A DNA stretch of 64,000 nucleotides from Streptomyces sp. NRRL WC-3618. GTDB taxonomy: Bacteria > Actinomycetota > Actinomycetes > Streptomycetales > Streptomycetaceae. Of the stretch, positions 9,773-18,534 are shown in pieces. The position numbers were made by a program, and so were the translations under genes. The DNA lies in the NCBI RefSeq assembly GCF_001280005.1, contig NZ_LGDW01000467.1, positions 1 to 64,000 of the forward strand, in the 5' to 3' direction. The stretch's first letter is position 1, and the number at the start of each line of letters is the position of its first letter. A model generated the notes under the pieces. The model was not told the origin of the DNA and made no database searches. It saw only the letters and a program-made list of their open reading frames with translations.

Positions 9773-9788
9773 TGTTTCACGTGAAACA
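9773..9788. other. parS site, perfect, across the moeA stop codon
   Basis: TGTTTCACGTGAAACA matches the parS consensus at all 16 positions. On the minus strand it encodes the last residues of MoeA (C-F-T-stop). It lies 56 bases from the site at 9717. Confidence 0.93.
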
Positions 9789-11213
9789 CACCCCGGCCTC
9801 GGTGGCTGCCGACCAGGGCAGTTCGAGCAGTTCCAGTTCCTGCCCGGCGCGGGCTCCGCCGGGCGGGACGACCGCGAGGGCCTCGGCAGCCGCGATGCCA
9901 CGCAGCATGGCCGGCCCGTTGTAATGCAGCGGTACGGCTCGGTCGCCGCGCAGGGCGACGGGAACGAGCCGGGTGTCGTGCGGGTGCCCGTGCACCTCGT
10001 CCCTGAGCGGCAGCGTGTACGGCTCCGGCGCCGCCCGTCCCGCGAGGGTCCGCAGCAGGGGTTCGGCGAGGGTGAGCAGTCCGGAGACGGCGGCCAGCGG
10101 ATTGCCGGGCAGCCCGACGAGGTGCTGGTTGTCCTTCGTCCTGGCCAGCAGCATGGGGTGCCCGGGGCGCACCTGGACCCCGTTGACGAGCAGTTCGGCA
10201 CCGAGGCGGCGCAGGGTGGGGTGGACGTGGTCGACGGGTCCGGCGGCGGTGCCCCCGGTGGTGACGACGATCTCGGCGGGGGAGTTCTTCAGGGCCTGGT
10301 AGAGCGCCTCGGCGTCGTCCCCGAGCCTGCGTACGGCGATGACGTCGGCGCCCAGCGAGCGCAGCCACGGCGGCAGCATCGGGCCGAGTGCGTCCCGGAT
10401 CAGGCCGTCGTGCGGCAGCCCCTCGCTGAGCAGTTCGTCGCCCAGGACAAGGACTTCGGCGCGGGGCCGGGGGACCACGGCAAGGGTGTCGTACCCGGCG
10501 CCCGCCGCGAGCCCGAGCACGGCCGGGGTCACGAAGGTGCCGGTGGGCAGCAGCTGGTCGCCCAGGCGGCACTCCTGGCCGCGCGGACGGATGTCCTGGC
10601 CGTGGCTGATCTCCCGGGTCGCGTACAGCCGGCCCTTGTCGTCCGTGCGGCCGTGCTCGCTGCGCAGTACGGCGGTCGTGTCGTACGGGATACGGGCACC
10701 CGTTGCGATCTGTACCGCCTCGCCGTCGGTGAGCGGCTCGGGCTGCGCGTGCCCGGCGAGCACACCGGCCTCGCGCACGTCCCAGGGACCGGGGCCCGCC
10801 ACCGCCCAGCCGTCCATCGCGGAGGTGTCGAAGGAGGGGAGGTCGGTGAGGGCCGCGAGAGGCGCGGCGAGGACCAGGCCGAGGGCGGCGTCGAGGGGGA
10901 CGGAGACAGGGGCCCAGGCGGTACGGGGGACCTGGCGGGCGGCGCGCTCGGCTACGGCGCGGGCATGGGGCCACGGGGTGGCCCGGGGGCGGGCGGGGGC
11001 GGAGGCGGGCGCGGGCTCGGGGGTGAGGCCGCCGCCGGTGCCGGGGACCGGCTGGTCGGCCTCCACGTCGTAGACGCCGTCCCCTGCGGGGGCCGGTGCT
11101 CCGGCGCCCCCGGAGGTGGGCCTCTCGCCCTGGTTGCCGCCGCCGTTTCCTTCGTTCACGAGGGCGAGCGCCTCCTCGGCGCCGAGGTCGTCCAGGTCGC
11201 TGTAGGCGGTCAT
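9777..11213 (-). CDS. moeA: Molybdopterin molybdotransferase MoeA
   Basis: A 478-residue protein with the MoeA domain order: SAMDGWAV early in the catalytic part, the nucleotide-binding region VVTTGGTAAG, and GLPGNPLAAVSGLLTL near the C-terminus. It inserts molybdate into adenylylated molybdopterin. It is some 70 residues longer than Escherichia coli MoeA because of an N-terminal acidic, low-complexity extension (about residues 1-70). The start overlaps the stop of the mobA-like gene by 4 bases (ATGA), so the pair is a Moco operon. The stop codon lies within a parS site. Confidence 0.95.
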   Translation of the reverse strand: MTAYSDLDDLGAEEALALVNEGNGGGNQGERPTSGGAGAPAPAGDGVYDVEADQPVPGTGGGLTPEPAPASAPARPRATPWPHARAVAERAARQVPRTAWAPVSVPLDAALGLVLAAPLAALTDLPSFDTSAMDGWAVAGPGPWDVREAGVLAGHAQPEPLTDGEAVQIATGARIPYDTTAVLRSEHGRTDDKGRLYATREISHGQDIRPRGQECRLGDQLLPTGTFVTPAVLGLAAGAGYDTLAVVPRPRAEVLVLGDELLSEGLPHDGLIRDALGPMLPPWLRSLGADVIAVRRLGDDAEALYQALKNSPAEIVVTTGGTAAGPVDHVHPTLRRLGAELLVNGVQVRPGHPMLLARTKDNQHLVGLPGNPLAAVSGLLTLAEPLLRTLAGRAAPEPYTLPLRDEVHGHPHDTRLVPVALRGDRAVPLHYNGPAMLRGIAAAEALAVVPPGGARAGQELELLELPWSAATEAGVCFT

Positions 11214-12133
11214 CCGGCGTCCGGGCTGTCGGGGGCCTTGCCCGCACCGGGCTCGGCGTCGGCGGCCGCGGCCTCCTCGGCCCAGCGCAGGGCGAGGGCG
11301 ACGGCCTTGCGGCTGGCCTCAGCGACGGCCTCGGGGCCTCCCCCGGCCCGGCCCGCCACGTACCCGACGAGGAACGTCGTCAGCGGGGCGGCCGGCCTGG
11401 CCACACCATGCGCGGCGTCGCGGGCGAGGTCGAGGAGGAGGTGGGTGTCAACGTCCAGGTCGATGCCCAGTTCGTCCTTGACTGCGGAAATCCATTCGTC
11501 CAACACGTGCCCATGCTCCCTGATGCGTGCTCTGGCGGCGGCGATGTCGTCCCAGGTGTCGCAGTCGAAGGACGCGACGGGATCGGACACGCGGGTGAGT
11601 TCCAGCGCGGCGGTCAGCCGACGCAACGGCAGGCCGACGAGGCCGCCGGGTTCGAGGGTGAGCGCGCCCAGCTCCCGGCGCAGCGCCGACGCCCGGTACG
11701 CGGCCACGAGCGGCTGGTCCCGGCCGCCGGTGTCGGTGAGCAGCGCGCCCTCGGCGCCGCTCGTCCGCAGGGCGCCGAGAAGACGCCGTAGCGTCGCCGG
11801 TCCCAGGAAAGGAAGATCGGCGGAGAGGACGACGACGTGCTCGGCCCCGGTGTGTCGCAGACCCGCGTCGAGCGCGGCGACGGGCCCGCTGCCCGGTGGG
11901 TCCTCGTGGGCCCAGGTCACGGGCCGCGCGGTGGGCCGAGGCCCGGCGACGACCACGGTGGTGCCGGCGTCGGCGCAGACGGCGAGCACCCGGTCGAGCA
12001 GCGCGCGCCCGCCCACCCGTACGCCGGGCTTGTCCGCGCCGCCGAGCCGCCGGGCGGCCCCGCCCGCGAGCACCACGGCGTCGTAGCCGTCGGCGCCGGG
12101 GGTCCCTGAGGGCTGGGGGTCGTAGGCGGTCAC
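11210..12133 (-). CDS. MobA-like NTP transferase fused to a C-terminal DUF6457-like domain
   Basis: About 307 residues from a GTG at 12133. The N-terminal 190 residues carry the nucleotidyltransferase signature VVLAGGAARRLGGADKP and the metal-binding VVLSADLPFLGP, as in MobA, which links GMP to molybdopterin. The final 100 residues (HGHVLDEWISAVKDELGIDLDVD, then LTTFLVGYVAGRAGG) form a small helical domain found in Actinobacteria both alone and fused to MobA. GGAGG directly abuts the GTG, so the exact start is uncertain. It sits upstream of moeA and overlaps it by 4 bases. Confidence 0.85.
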   Translation of the reverse strand: MTAYDPQPSGTPGADGYDAVVLAGGAARRLGGADKPGVRVGGRALLDRVLAVCADAGTTVVVAGPRPTARPVTWAHEDPPGSGPVAALDAGLRHTGAEHVVVLSADLPFLGPATLRRLLGALRTSGAEGALLTDTGGRDQPLVAAYRASALRRELGALTLEPGGLVGLPLRRLTAALELTRVSDPVASFDCDTWDDIAAARARIREHGHVLDEWISAVKDELGIDLDVDTHLLLDLARDAAHGVARPAAPLTTFLVGYVAGRAGGGPEAVAEASRKAVALALRWAEEAAAADAEPGAGKAPDSPDAG

Positions 12134-12188
12134 CCTCCGAGTATGCGGGCGGCCGCCGATCACGGGAAACGTGTGCGCGCCGCCCTGA

Positions 12189-13523
12189 TCACAGCGTGCG
12201 CAGCAGCACCGCCGGTTGCTCGACGCAGTCCGCCACATAGCGCAGGAAACCGCCCGCTGTGCCACCGTCGCACACCCGGTGGTCGAAGGTGAGCGACAGC
12301 TGGACGACCTGGCGCACGGCCAGTTCGCCCTCGTGAACCCACGGTTTGGGGACGATCCGGCCGACGCCGAGCATGGCCGCCTCGGGGTGGTTGATGATCG
12401 GCGTGGAGCCGTCGACGCCGAACACTCCGTAGTTGTTCAACGTGAAGGTTCCGCCGGTGAGTTCGGCGGGCGTGAGGGTGCCGGCCCTGGCCGCCTCGGT
12501 CAGCCGCGTGATCTCCGCGCCGATCGACTCGGCGTTCCTGGTGTGTGCGTCCCGGACGACGGGGACGACGAGCCCGCGTTCGGTCTGGGCGGCGAACCCG
12601 AGGTGGACGCGGTCGAGCCGGACGATCTCCCTGGCCTCCAGGTCGACCGTGGAGTTCAGATCGGGGTAGCGGGCGAGGGCGGCCGTGCAGATCCGGGCGA
12701 GCAGGGCCAGGAGGGAGATCTTGGCGCCCCCGCCCCCGCCCCCGCTCCCGCCCCCGTTCATGAGCACGCGCGCGTGCATCAGTTCCGTCGCGTCGGCGTC
12801 CACCCAGCAGGTCGCGTCCGGGATCTCGCGCCGGCTGCGGGAGAGCTTGTCGGCGACGACACCCCGGATGCCCTTGAGGGGGAGGCGCGTGCCCTCGGCA
12901 GGGGCGGGGCCGTCCCCAGGCACCGCGACCGGGAGCGGGGCCGGGGCCTCCGTATGCGTGGCGCCGGCGTGCAGGGCGCGCTCCACGTCGGCGCGCAGGA
13001 TCAGTCCGTCGGGCCCCGAGCCCGCCAACTGCCGCAGATCCAGGCCGTTCTCGCGGGCGAGCCTGCGAACGAGCGGCGAGATGACCGGAACGGGACCGTC
13101 GACCCGGGTGGCGGCGAAGGCCTGCCCGTCCGCGCCCTCGGGGGCGACCGGAGCGGCGGGCACCGCCTGTTCCCGCCGCACCCTCCGCCGCCGCGCGGGC
13201 GCCTCGGAGGTGCCGTATCCGACGAGCACGTTGCCGGAGCCCTCGGCCGTGTCACCGGCCGGGTCGGGGTGGGCCGGGGTGCCGACCGCGACCGTCACCA
13301 GGGGTGAGCCGACGGGCAGTTCGGTGCCCTCCTCGCCGAAGCGGGCGGTGACGACACCCCCGTAGGGACAGGGCACGTCGACCATCGCCTTGGCCGTCTC
13401 GACCTCGACGACCGGCTGGTCCACGGCGACGACCTCGCCGACCTCGACCAGCCAGCGCACGATCAGCGCCTCGGTGAGTCCCTCGCCGAGGTCGGGGAGC
13501 CTGAACTCCAGTACCTGTGCCAT
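12189..13523 (-). CDS. bkdC: Branched-chain 2-oxoacid dehydrogenase E2 (dihydrolipoamide acyltransferase)
   Basis: A 444-residue E2. The lipoyl domain starts at the N-terminus with the modified lysine in VEVETAKAMVDVP; an Ala/Pro/Arg linker leads to the peripheral-subunit-binding domain (ISPLVRRLARENGLDL) and then the catalytic acyltransferase domain ending SLTFDHRVCDGG, with the active-site His and Asp. It transfers the branched acyl group from E1 to CoA. The start at 13523 overlaps the E1-beta stop by one base (TGATG). It is the last gene of the bkdABC operon. Confidence 0.95.
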   Translation of the reverse strand: MAQVLEFRLPDLGEGLTEALIVRWLVEVGEVVAVDQPVVEVETAKAMVDVPCPYGGVVTARFGEEGTELPVGSPLVTVAVGTPAHPDPAGDTAEGSGNVLVGYGTSEAPARRRRVRREQAVPAAPVAPEGADGQAFAATRVDGPVPVISPLVRRLARENGLDLRQLAGSGPDGLILRADVERALHAGATHTEAPAPLPVAVPGDGPAPAEGTRLPLKGIRGVVADKLSRSRREIPDATCWVDADATELMHARVLMNGGGSGGGGGGAKISLLALLARICTAALARYPDLNSTVDLEAREIVRLDRVHLGFAAQTERGLVVPVVRDAHTRNAESIGAEITRLTEAARAGTLTPAELTGGTFTLNNYGVFGVDGSTPIINHPEAAMLGVGRIVPKPWVHEGELAVRQVVQLSLTFDHRVCDGGTAGGFLRYVADCVEQPAVLLRTL

Positions 13524-14527
13524 CAGCGTCCCGCCTCCCACTGCAGCCGTCCCACGGCGTCCAGGACACGGTCGACGCCGGGCAGGTGGTGCCGCTCGAG
13601 CATCGGCGGCGGGTACGGGATGTCGAACCCGGCGACACGCAGCACCGGCGCCTCCAGGTGGTGGAAGCAGCGCTCCGTGACGCGGGCGGCGATCTCTCCG
13701 CCGGGGCCGCCGAAGCCGCCCGACTCGTGGACGACCAGGGCCCGGCCGGTCCGCCGTACCGAGGCGCACACCGTCTCGTCGTCGAACGGGACCAGGGAAC
13801 GCAGGTCGACCACCTCCAGGTCCCAGCCCTCCGCCTCGGCCGCCTTCGCCGCCTCCAGGCAGACGGGCAGGGACGGCCCGTACGTGATGATCGTGGCGCT
13901 GCGGCCGGGGCGCCGCACCACCGCGCGTCCGATCGGTTCAACGGCCGCCGGCTCGTCCGGGTTCCAGGAGTCCTTCGACCAGTACAGGCGCTTGGGCTCC
14001 AGGAAGACCACCGGGTCGTCGGAGGCGATGGCGGCCCGCAGCAGGCCGTACGCGTCGGCCACCGTGGCGGGCGTGACGACGTGCAGACCCGGGGTCGCCA
14101 TGTAGTACGCCTCGGAGGAGTCGCTGTGGTGTTCGACGCCGCCGATGCCGCCGCCGTAGGGCACCCGGACGGTGATCGGCAGGGGCATGGCCCCGCGCGT
14201 GCGGTTGCGCATCCGGGAGACGTGCGAGATCAGCTGCTCGAACGCGGGGTAGGCGAACGCGTCGAACTGCATCTCGACGACCGGACGCAGACCGTACATG
14301 GCCATGCCGACGGCCGCCCCGAGGATGCCCGCCTCGGCCAGCGGGGTGTCCGTGCAGCGGTCCTCGCCGAACTCCCGGGCGAGCCCGTCGGTGACCCGGA
14401 AGACCCCGCCGAGGGTGCCGACGTCCTCACCCAGGACGTGCACGGTGGGGTCGCACGCCATGGCGTCGCGCATCGCGCGCGTGAGGGCCTGCGCCATGGT
14501 GGCGGGTTTGAGGGCGACGGTGGTCAT
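13523..14527 (-). CDS. bkdB: Branched-chain 2-oxoacid dehydrogenase E1 beta subunit
   Basis: A 334-residue transketolase-type subunit: N-terminal pyrimidine-binding domain (VLGEDVGTLGGVFRVTDGL with the Glu that activates thiamine diphosphate, and DTPLAEAGILGAAVGMA), then the C-terminal domain (RAVVRRPGRSATIITYGPSL, LRSLVPFDDETV). It pairs with E1 alpha as a heterotetramer that decarboxylates the keto acids of Val, Leu and Ile. The start overlaps the E1 alpha stop by 4 bases (ATGA). Confidence 0.95.
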   Translation of the reverse strand: MTTVALKPATMAQALTRAMRDAMACDPTVHVLGEDVGTLGGVFRVTDGLAREFGEDRCTDTPLAEAGILGAAVGMAMYGLRPVVEMQFDAFAYPAFEQLISHVSRMRNRTRGAMPLPITVRVPYGGGIGGVEHHSDSSEAYYMATPGLHVVTPATVADAYGLLRAAIASDDPVVFLEPKRLYWSKDSWNPDEPAAVEPIGRAVVRRPGRSATIITYGPSLPVCLEAAKAAEAEGWDLEVVDLRSLVPFDDETVCASVRRTGRALVVHESGGFGGPGGEIAARVTERCFHHLEAPVLRVAGFDIPYPPPMLERHHLPGVDRVLDAVGRLQWEAGR

Positions 14528-15672
14528 CGGTGCGCCCCCTCGGTCCCGCCCTCGGCCTCGGCCTCGAGCTCGGCCCGCAGCTGGGTCCGCTGCTCGCGCA
14601 GTTGGGGGGTGGGCTCGGCGTACACCTGGGGGAACAGGTCCATGGGGTCGAGCGCCGGGTCCTGGTTCATCCGCGCGCGCAGGTCGGCGGCGAGTGCCTC
14701 GGCGTCCTCGCGCGCGGCCCTGATGCCGTCCTCGTCGAGCAGCCCGCGCGCGGTGAGCTCCCGTTCCAGGAGGTCGATCGGGTCGTGCTCGCGCCAGGCG
14801 GTGACCTCGGAGTCGGCCCGGTAGCGCTTGTCGTCGTCGGCGTTGGTGTGCGCCTCCATGCGGTAGGTCACCGCCTCGATGAGAGTCGGACCACCACCCG
14901 CGCGCGCGTGCCGTACGGCCTCGCTGAGCACGTCGTACATGGCGACGGCGTCGTTGCCGTCGACGAGGCGGCCCGGCATCCCGTAGCCCACCGCCTTGTG
15001 GGCCAGCGAGGGCGCTGCGGTCTGCTTGGCGAGGGGCACGGAGATCGCGAAGCCGTTGTTCTGGACCAGGAAGACCACCGGCGCCTGCCACACGGCGGCG
15101 AAGTTCAGCGCCTCGTGGAAGTCGCCCTCACTGGTGCCGCCGTCACCGACCATGGCCAGCGCGACCACGTCGTCGCCCTTGAGGCGGGCGGCGTGGGCGA
15201 GCCCGACAGCGTGCGGCAGCTGCGTCGCGAGCGGGGTGCACAGCGGCGCCACCCGGTGTTCACGCGGGTTGTACCCGGTGTGCCAGTCGCCGCGCAGCAG
15301 CGTCAGCGCCTGTACGGGGTCCACGCCCCGGGCGACCACGGCGAGCGTGTCCCGGTAGCTGGGGAAGAGCCAGTCACGGTCCTCCAGGACGAGCGCGGCG
15401 GCCACCTCGCAGGCCTCCTGGCCGACGCTGGAGGGGTACACGGCGAGCCGGCCCTGCTTGGTGAGGGCGGTGGCCTGCGCGTTGTACCGGCGCCCACGCA
15501 CCAGCTGCGCGTACAGCCGGCGCAGCAGCCCGGGGTCCGCCCGCGTCGCCGCCTCGGTACCGAGGACGCGGTACGGAGCCGCGTCGGGCAGCAGCGGCGC
15601 GGGGTCGGTACGGGGCTGCCAGGCGGGCGGCGGAGTGGGGCGGTACGCACCCCGCTGATCCATGACCGTCAT
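14524..15672 (-). CDS. bkdA: Branched-chain 2-oxoacid dehydrogenase E1 alpha subunit
   Basis: A 382-residue subunit with the thiamine diphosphate motif MVGDGGTSEGDFHEALNFAAVWQAPVVFLVQNN split here as GDGGTSEGDF and VVFLVQNN (the GDG-x26-NN signature), and the family's RMEAHTNADDD phosphorylation-loop region. First gene of the bkdABC operon. In Streptomyces the complex supplies isobutyryl-, isovaleryl- and 2-methylbutyryl-CoA starters for branched fatty acids and polyketides. The start at 15672 has GGAGG about 8 bases upstream. The promoter region holds a TetR-type palindrome at 15733. Confidence 0.95.
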   Translation of the reverse strand: MTVMDQRGAYRPTPPPAWQPRTDPAPLLPDAAPYRVLGTEAATRADPGLLRRLYAQLVRGRRYNAQATALTKQGRLAVYPSSVGQEACEVAAALVLEDRDWLFPSYRDTLAVVARGVDPVQALTLLRGDWHTGYNPREHRVAPLCTPLATQLPHAVGLAHAARLKGDDVVALAMVGDGGTSEGDFHEALNFAAVWQAPVVFLVQNNGFAISVPLAKQTAAPSLAHKAVGYGMPGRLVDGNDAVAMYDVLSEAVRHARAGGGPTLIEAVTYRMEAHTNADDDKRYRADSEVTAWREHDPIDLLERELTARGLLDEDGIRAAREDAEALAADLRARMNQDPALDPMDLFPQVYAEPTPQLREQRTQLRAELEAEAEGGTEGAHR

Positions 15673-15732
15673 GACGGCACCTCCTCGTGGGAGACGGCTC
15701 CGGACGCGCCACGGATGTGACTCGCCTCACCT

Positions 15733-15746
15733 ACCGATTGTTCGGT
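15733..15746. promoter_or_regulatory. TetR/PaaR-type operator candidate upstream of bkdA
   Basis: ACCGATTGTTCGGT is a 14-base inverted repeat (arms ACCGA/TCGGT). It differs by one base from ACCGATCGTTCGGT at 18535 between the paa-type genes. The core ACCG-N6-CGGT resembles the PaaR operator described in Corynebacterium glutamicum. It lies between bkdA and the lrp gene. Confidence 0.6.
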
Positions 15747-15780
15747 CGCCGGCACATTTTGGCTACAGGCGCCGCCAGGC

Positions 15781-15789
15781 TGTGGACAA
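15781..15789 (-). other. DnaA box (perfect TTGTCCACA on the minus strand)
   Basis: TGTGGACAA is the Streptomyces DnaA-box consensus read on the other strand; a one-mismatch box (TTCTCCACA) follows at 15794-15802. Both lie in the bkdA-lrp intergenic region. Confidence 0.55.
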
Positions 15790-15847
15790 ACGGTTCTCCA
15801 CAGCCTGAGATGGACGCAGGACGTCCATGGCAGGGAGGCGGGGGCGC

Positions 15848-16348
15848 ATGGCACCTGAACAAATGGCCGAGCACGCGGAAGGCGGCGCCACCCTGCCACC
15901 CCCACGGCCGCTGGACGCCATTGATCAGGACATCCTGCAGATGCTCCAGGCGGACGGCCGCGCCTCGATCCGTTCCGTGGCCGAACGCGTCCATGTCTCG
16001 CGGGCCAACGCCTACGCGCGCATCAACCGCCTCCTGGAGGACGGTGTGATCCGCGGTTTCGGCGCCCGCGTGGACCATGAACGCGCCGGGCAGGGCACGT
16101 CGGCCTACATCACACTGAAGATCGTCCAGAACTCCTGGCGCACGGTCCGCGAACACCTGAGGCAGCTCCCGGGGGCGGACCACATCGCCCTGGTGGGCGG
16201 CGACTTCGACGTGCTCCTGCTGGTCCACACCCCCGACAACAAGGCGCTGCGCGAGCTGGTGCTGATGCGCCTGCAGGCGATGCCGGAGGTGCTCAGCACG
16301 CGCACCCTGCTGGTGTTCGAGGAGGAGGACATCGGCCTGGAGGGCTGA
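15848..16348 (+). CDS. Lrp/AsnC-family regulator, probable BkdR-type control of bkdABC
   Basis: A 166-residue regulator with an N-terminal winged helix-turn-helix (LDAIDQDILQMLQADGRASI, VHVSRANAYARINRLLEDGVI) and a C-terminal RAM ligand-binding domain (TSAYITLKI, VGGDFDVLLLVHTPD). I chose the ATG at 15848 because GGGAGG lies 9 bases upstream; an in-frame ATG at 15827 would add 7 residues. It is divergent from bkdABC, and Lrp proteins in this position regulate branched-chain keto acid catabolism in response to amino acids, so a BkdR role is likely but inferred. Confidence 0.9.
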   Translation: MAPEQMAEHAEGGATLPPPRPLDAIDQDILQMLQADGRASIRSVAERVHVSRANAYARINRLLEDGVIRGFGARVDHERAGQGTSAYITLKIVQNSWRTVREHLRQLPGADHIALVGGDFDVLLLVHTPDNKALRELVLMRLQAMPEVLSTRTLLVFEEEDIGLEG

Positions 16349-16376
16349 CCTCTCCGAGGCGCCCCTACGGGGGGAC

Positions 16377-16967
16377 TCACTCCGGTCTGCGCAGCCCCCC
16401 GAAGACCAGCAGCGCCACCGCGTCGGCGACCTCCCGCTCGCCCATGCCGCGACCGTCGGGCCGGTACCACTCCACGACCGAGTTGATCATCCCGAAGACG
16501 AGCCGCGTGGCGAGCCGCACCTCCACGTCACCGCGTATGTCCCCTTCGGCGGCGGCGGCCTTGAGCAGCTCGGCCACCCGGTGGTCGAAGTCGCGGCGCC
16601 GCTCCAGAGCCTGGCGCTCGGTGTGGGTGTTGCCGCGCACCCGCAGCAGCAGCGTCACGTACGGCAGTTCGGCGATGAGCACCTCGACCATGCGCCGTAC
16701 GACGTACTCCAGCCGTCCGGCGGCGGGCCCCACGCACGCGTGCTCCTCGTCGAGGATCCCGAAGAGCCCGTCCAGCGCCCGGCTGACGGCCAGCCGCAGC
16801 AGCTCCTCCTTGCCGGTGACGTGGTGGTAGATCGACGACTTGGAGATGCCCGCGGCCTTGGAGAGGTGCTCCATGGAGGTGCCGTCGTAGCCACGCTCGT
16901 TGAACACCTGGACGGCGACCTGGAGCAGCGTCTGCGGGGTGTACGTGTCGCGCTTGGCGGTGGTCAT
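16377..16967 (-). CDS. TetR-family repressor of the paa-type genes
   Basis: A 196-residue regulator: N-terminal helix-turn-helix (TLLQVAVQVFNERGYDGTSM, LSKAAGISKSSIYHHVTGKEELL) and a C-terminal TetR_C domain. The ATG at 16967 has GGGAGGG 7 bases upstream and overlaps the stop of the 3-hydroxyacyl-CoA dehydrogenase gene by 4 bases (ATGA). It is thus the last gene of that operon, and autoregulation through the palindrome at 18535 is the simplest model. An acyl-CoA or phenylacetyl-CoA ligand would fit the context. Confidence 0.9.
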   Translation of the reverse strand: MTTAKRDTYTPQTLLQVAVQVFNERGYDGTSMEHLSKAAGISKSSIYHHVTGKEELLRLAVSRALDGLFGILDEEHACVGPAAGRLEYVVRRMVEVLIAELPYVTLLLRVRGNTHTERQALERRRDFDHRVAELLKAAAAEGDIRGDVEVRLATRLVFGMINSVVEWYRPDGRGMGEREVADAVALLVFGGLRRPE

Positions 16968-18478
16968 GGGGTGCCCTCCCGCTTGTCGGTGGCGTACGCG
17001 TGGCGGTAGAGCGCGAGGGACGGCGCGTACCGTCCGCTCGGGTCGCGCTGGTGGAGTTCGTCGAGGATCTCGTGCGCCCAGCTCCGGCCGAGCCTGCGGC
17101 TCCATTCGAAGGGTCCGAGAGGGTAGTTGACGCCGAGACGCATCGCCGTGTCGACGTCCTCCTCGGTGGCGACGCCCTTGGCGACGGCGTCGTGCGCGAG
17201 GTCGATGATCCGGGCCACCGTACGGGCGACGATCATGCCGGGGGCGTCCCCGAGGACGCTGACGTCCTTGCCGAGCGCCTGGAAGAGGCCAATGGCCTCG
17301 GAGAGGGTCTGCGGCTGGGTGTCCTGGGAGGCGGACAGGGCGACGCGGGTGGCCCGCCGGTAGTCGAGGGCGAGGTCGAAGTAGACGACGTCGCGGAACT
17401 CGACGCTGGTCTGCCCGTCGGCGAGGACCAGCTGACCGCCGCTGGGCAGGACCAGCCGGGTGCCGTGGTCCTCCTCGTCCTCACGGACGGGAATGCCCGC
17501 CTCGCGGATCAGCGCGAGGAGGTCGGCCGCGGGGCCCAGGTCACCCTCGGCGACGACGTACGCGGGCGGCTGGGCCGCTTCCGCGGTGTGCGGTTCGGCG
17601 CGCTCGGCGTCGTCCCCGTAGTCGTACCAGCCCTGCCCGGTCTTGCGGCCGAGCCGGCCCGACTCGACGAGCCGCCGCTGGGCGAGTGAGGGCGTGAACC
17701 GCACGTCGTGGAAGAAGGCCTGCCACACGGAGTGGGTGACGGACTCGTTGACGTCCTGCCCGATGAGGTCGGTCAGTTCGAAGGCGCCCATCTTGAACCC
17801 GCCGCACTCGCGCAGCACCGCGTCGATGGTGGCGGGGTCTGCGGACTGCGCCTCGTACGCCGCGAAGGCCTCCGCGTAGAAGGGCCGGGCGAGGCGGTTG
17901 ACGATGAACCCGGGGGTGTCGGCGCAGGCGACCGGTGTCTTGCCCCAGGCGCGGGCCATCTCGTACGCGCGCGTGGCCGACGTGACGTCGGTGGCGAACC
18001 CGGAGACGACCTCCACGAGGGGCAGCAGCGGCGCCGGGTTGAAGAAGTGCAGCCCCACGAACCGCCCGGGGTTGCGCAGGGCGCCCCCGATGGCGGTGAC
18101 CGACAGGGAGGAGGTGTTGGTGGCGAGGAGGCAGTCGTCGTCGACCACGTCCTCCAGGGCGCGCATCAGCTCCTGCTTCACGTCGAGCCGTTCGAGGACG
18201 GCCTCGACGACGAGGGAGCAGTCGGCGAGTTCGGCGAGGCTCCCGGCGGCGTGCAGCCGGCCTCGCGCGGCGTCCCGGTCGGCCGCTTGGAGCCGGTCCT
18301 TCTCCACGAGCCGGTCGAGGCGCGCGCCGATCGCGTGGACGGCGTCCTGGGCCCGCCCTGGCGCGGAATCGAACAGCCGTACGTGATGACCGGCGGTCAG
18401 CGCGACCTGGGCGATGCCCTGGCCCATGGTGCCGGTGCCGACGACGGCCACGGGGCTGCTGAGGTCGAGTGCTGTCAT
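16964..18478 (-). CDS. 3-hydroxyacyl-CoA dehydrogenase (PaaH/PaaC type)
   Basis: A 504-residue NAD-dependent dehydrogenase. The Rossmann motif VVGTGTMGQGIAQVA is at the N-terminus; TNTSSLSVTAIGGAL and the catalytic LHFFNPAPLLPLVEVV (His-Glu dyad) follow. It has a full HCDH C-domain (DTPGFIVNRLARPFY) and a second HCDH C-domain after a linker (APGMIVARTVARII), the two-domain length typical of phenylacetate-pathway 3-hydroxyadipyl-CoA dehydrogenases. Divergent from paaN and cotranscribed with the TetR gene. The other paa genes (paaABCDE, paaK) are not in the window. Confidence 0.92.
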   Translation of the reverse strand: MTALDLSSPVAVVGTGTMGQGIAQVALTAGHHVRLFDSAPGRAQDAVHAIGARLDRLVEKDRLQAADRDAARGRLHAAGSLAELADCSLVVEAVLERLDVKQELMRALEDVVDDDCLLATNTSSLSVTAIGGALRNPGRFVGLHFFNPAPLLPLVEVVSGFATDVTSATRAYEMARAWGKTPVACADTPGFIVNRLARPFYAEAFAAYEAQSADPATIDAVLRECGGFKMGAFELTDLIGQDVNESVTHSVWQAFFHDVRFTPSLAQRRLVESGRLGRKTGQGWYDYGDDAERAEPHTAEAAQPPAYVVAEGDLGPAADLLALIREAGIPVREDEEDHGTRLVLPSGGQLVLADGQTSVEFRDVVYFDLALDYRRATRVALSASQDTQPQTLSEAIGLFQALGKDVSVLGDAPGMIVARTVARIIDLAHDAVAKGVATEEDVDTAMRLGVNYPLGPFEWSRRLGRSWAHEILDELHQRDPSGRYAPSLALYRHAYATDKREGTP

Positions 18479-18501
18479 GTGCGCGATCCTCCCGCACGAG
18501 G

Positions 18502-18510
18502 TTGTCCACA
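18502..18510 (+). other. DnaA box (perfect TTGTCCACA)
   Basis: TTGTCCACA lies 24 bases upstream of the dehydrogenase start, between that gene and the TetR-type operator. Confidence 0.5.
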
Positions 18511-18534
18511 GATGCGGCGGACCCCCTTGTCCCG

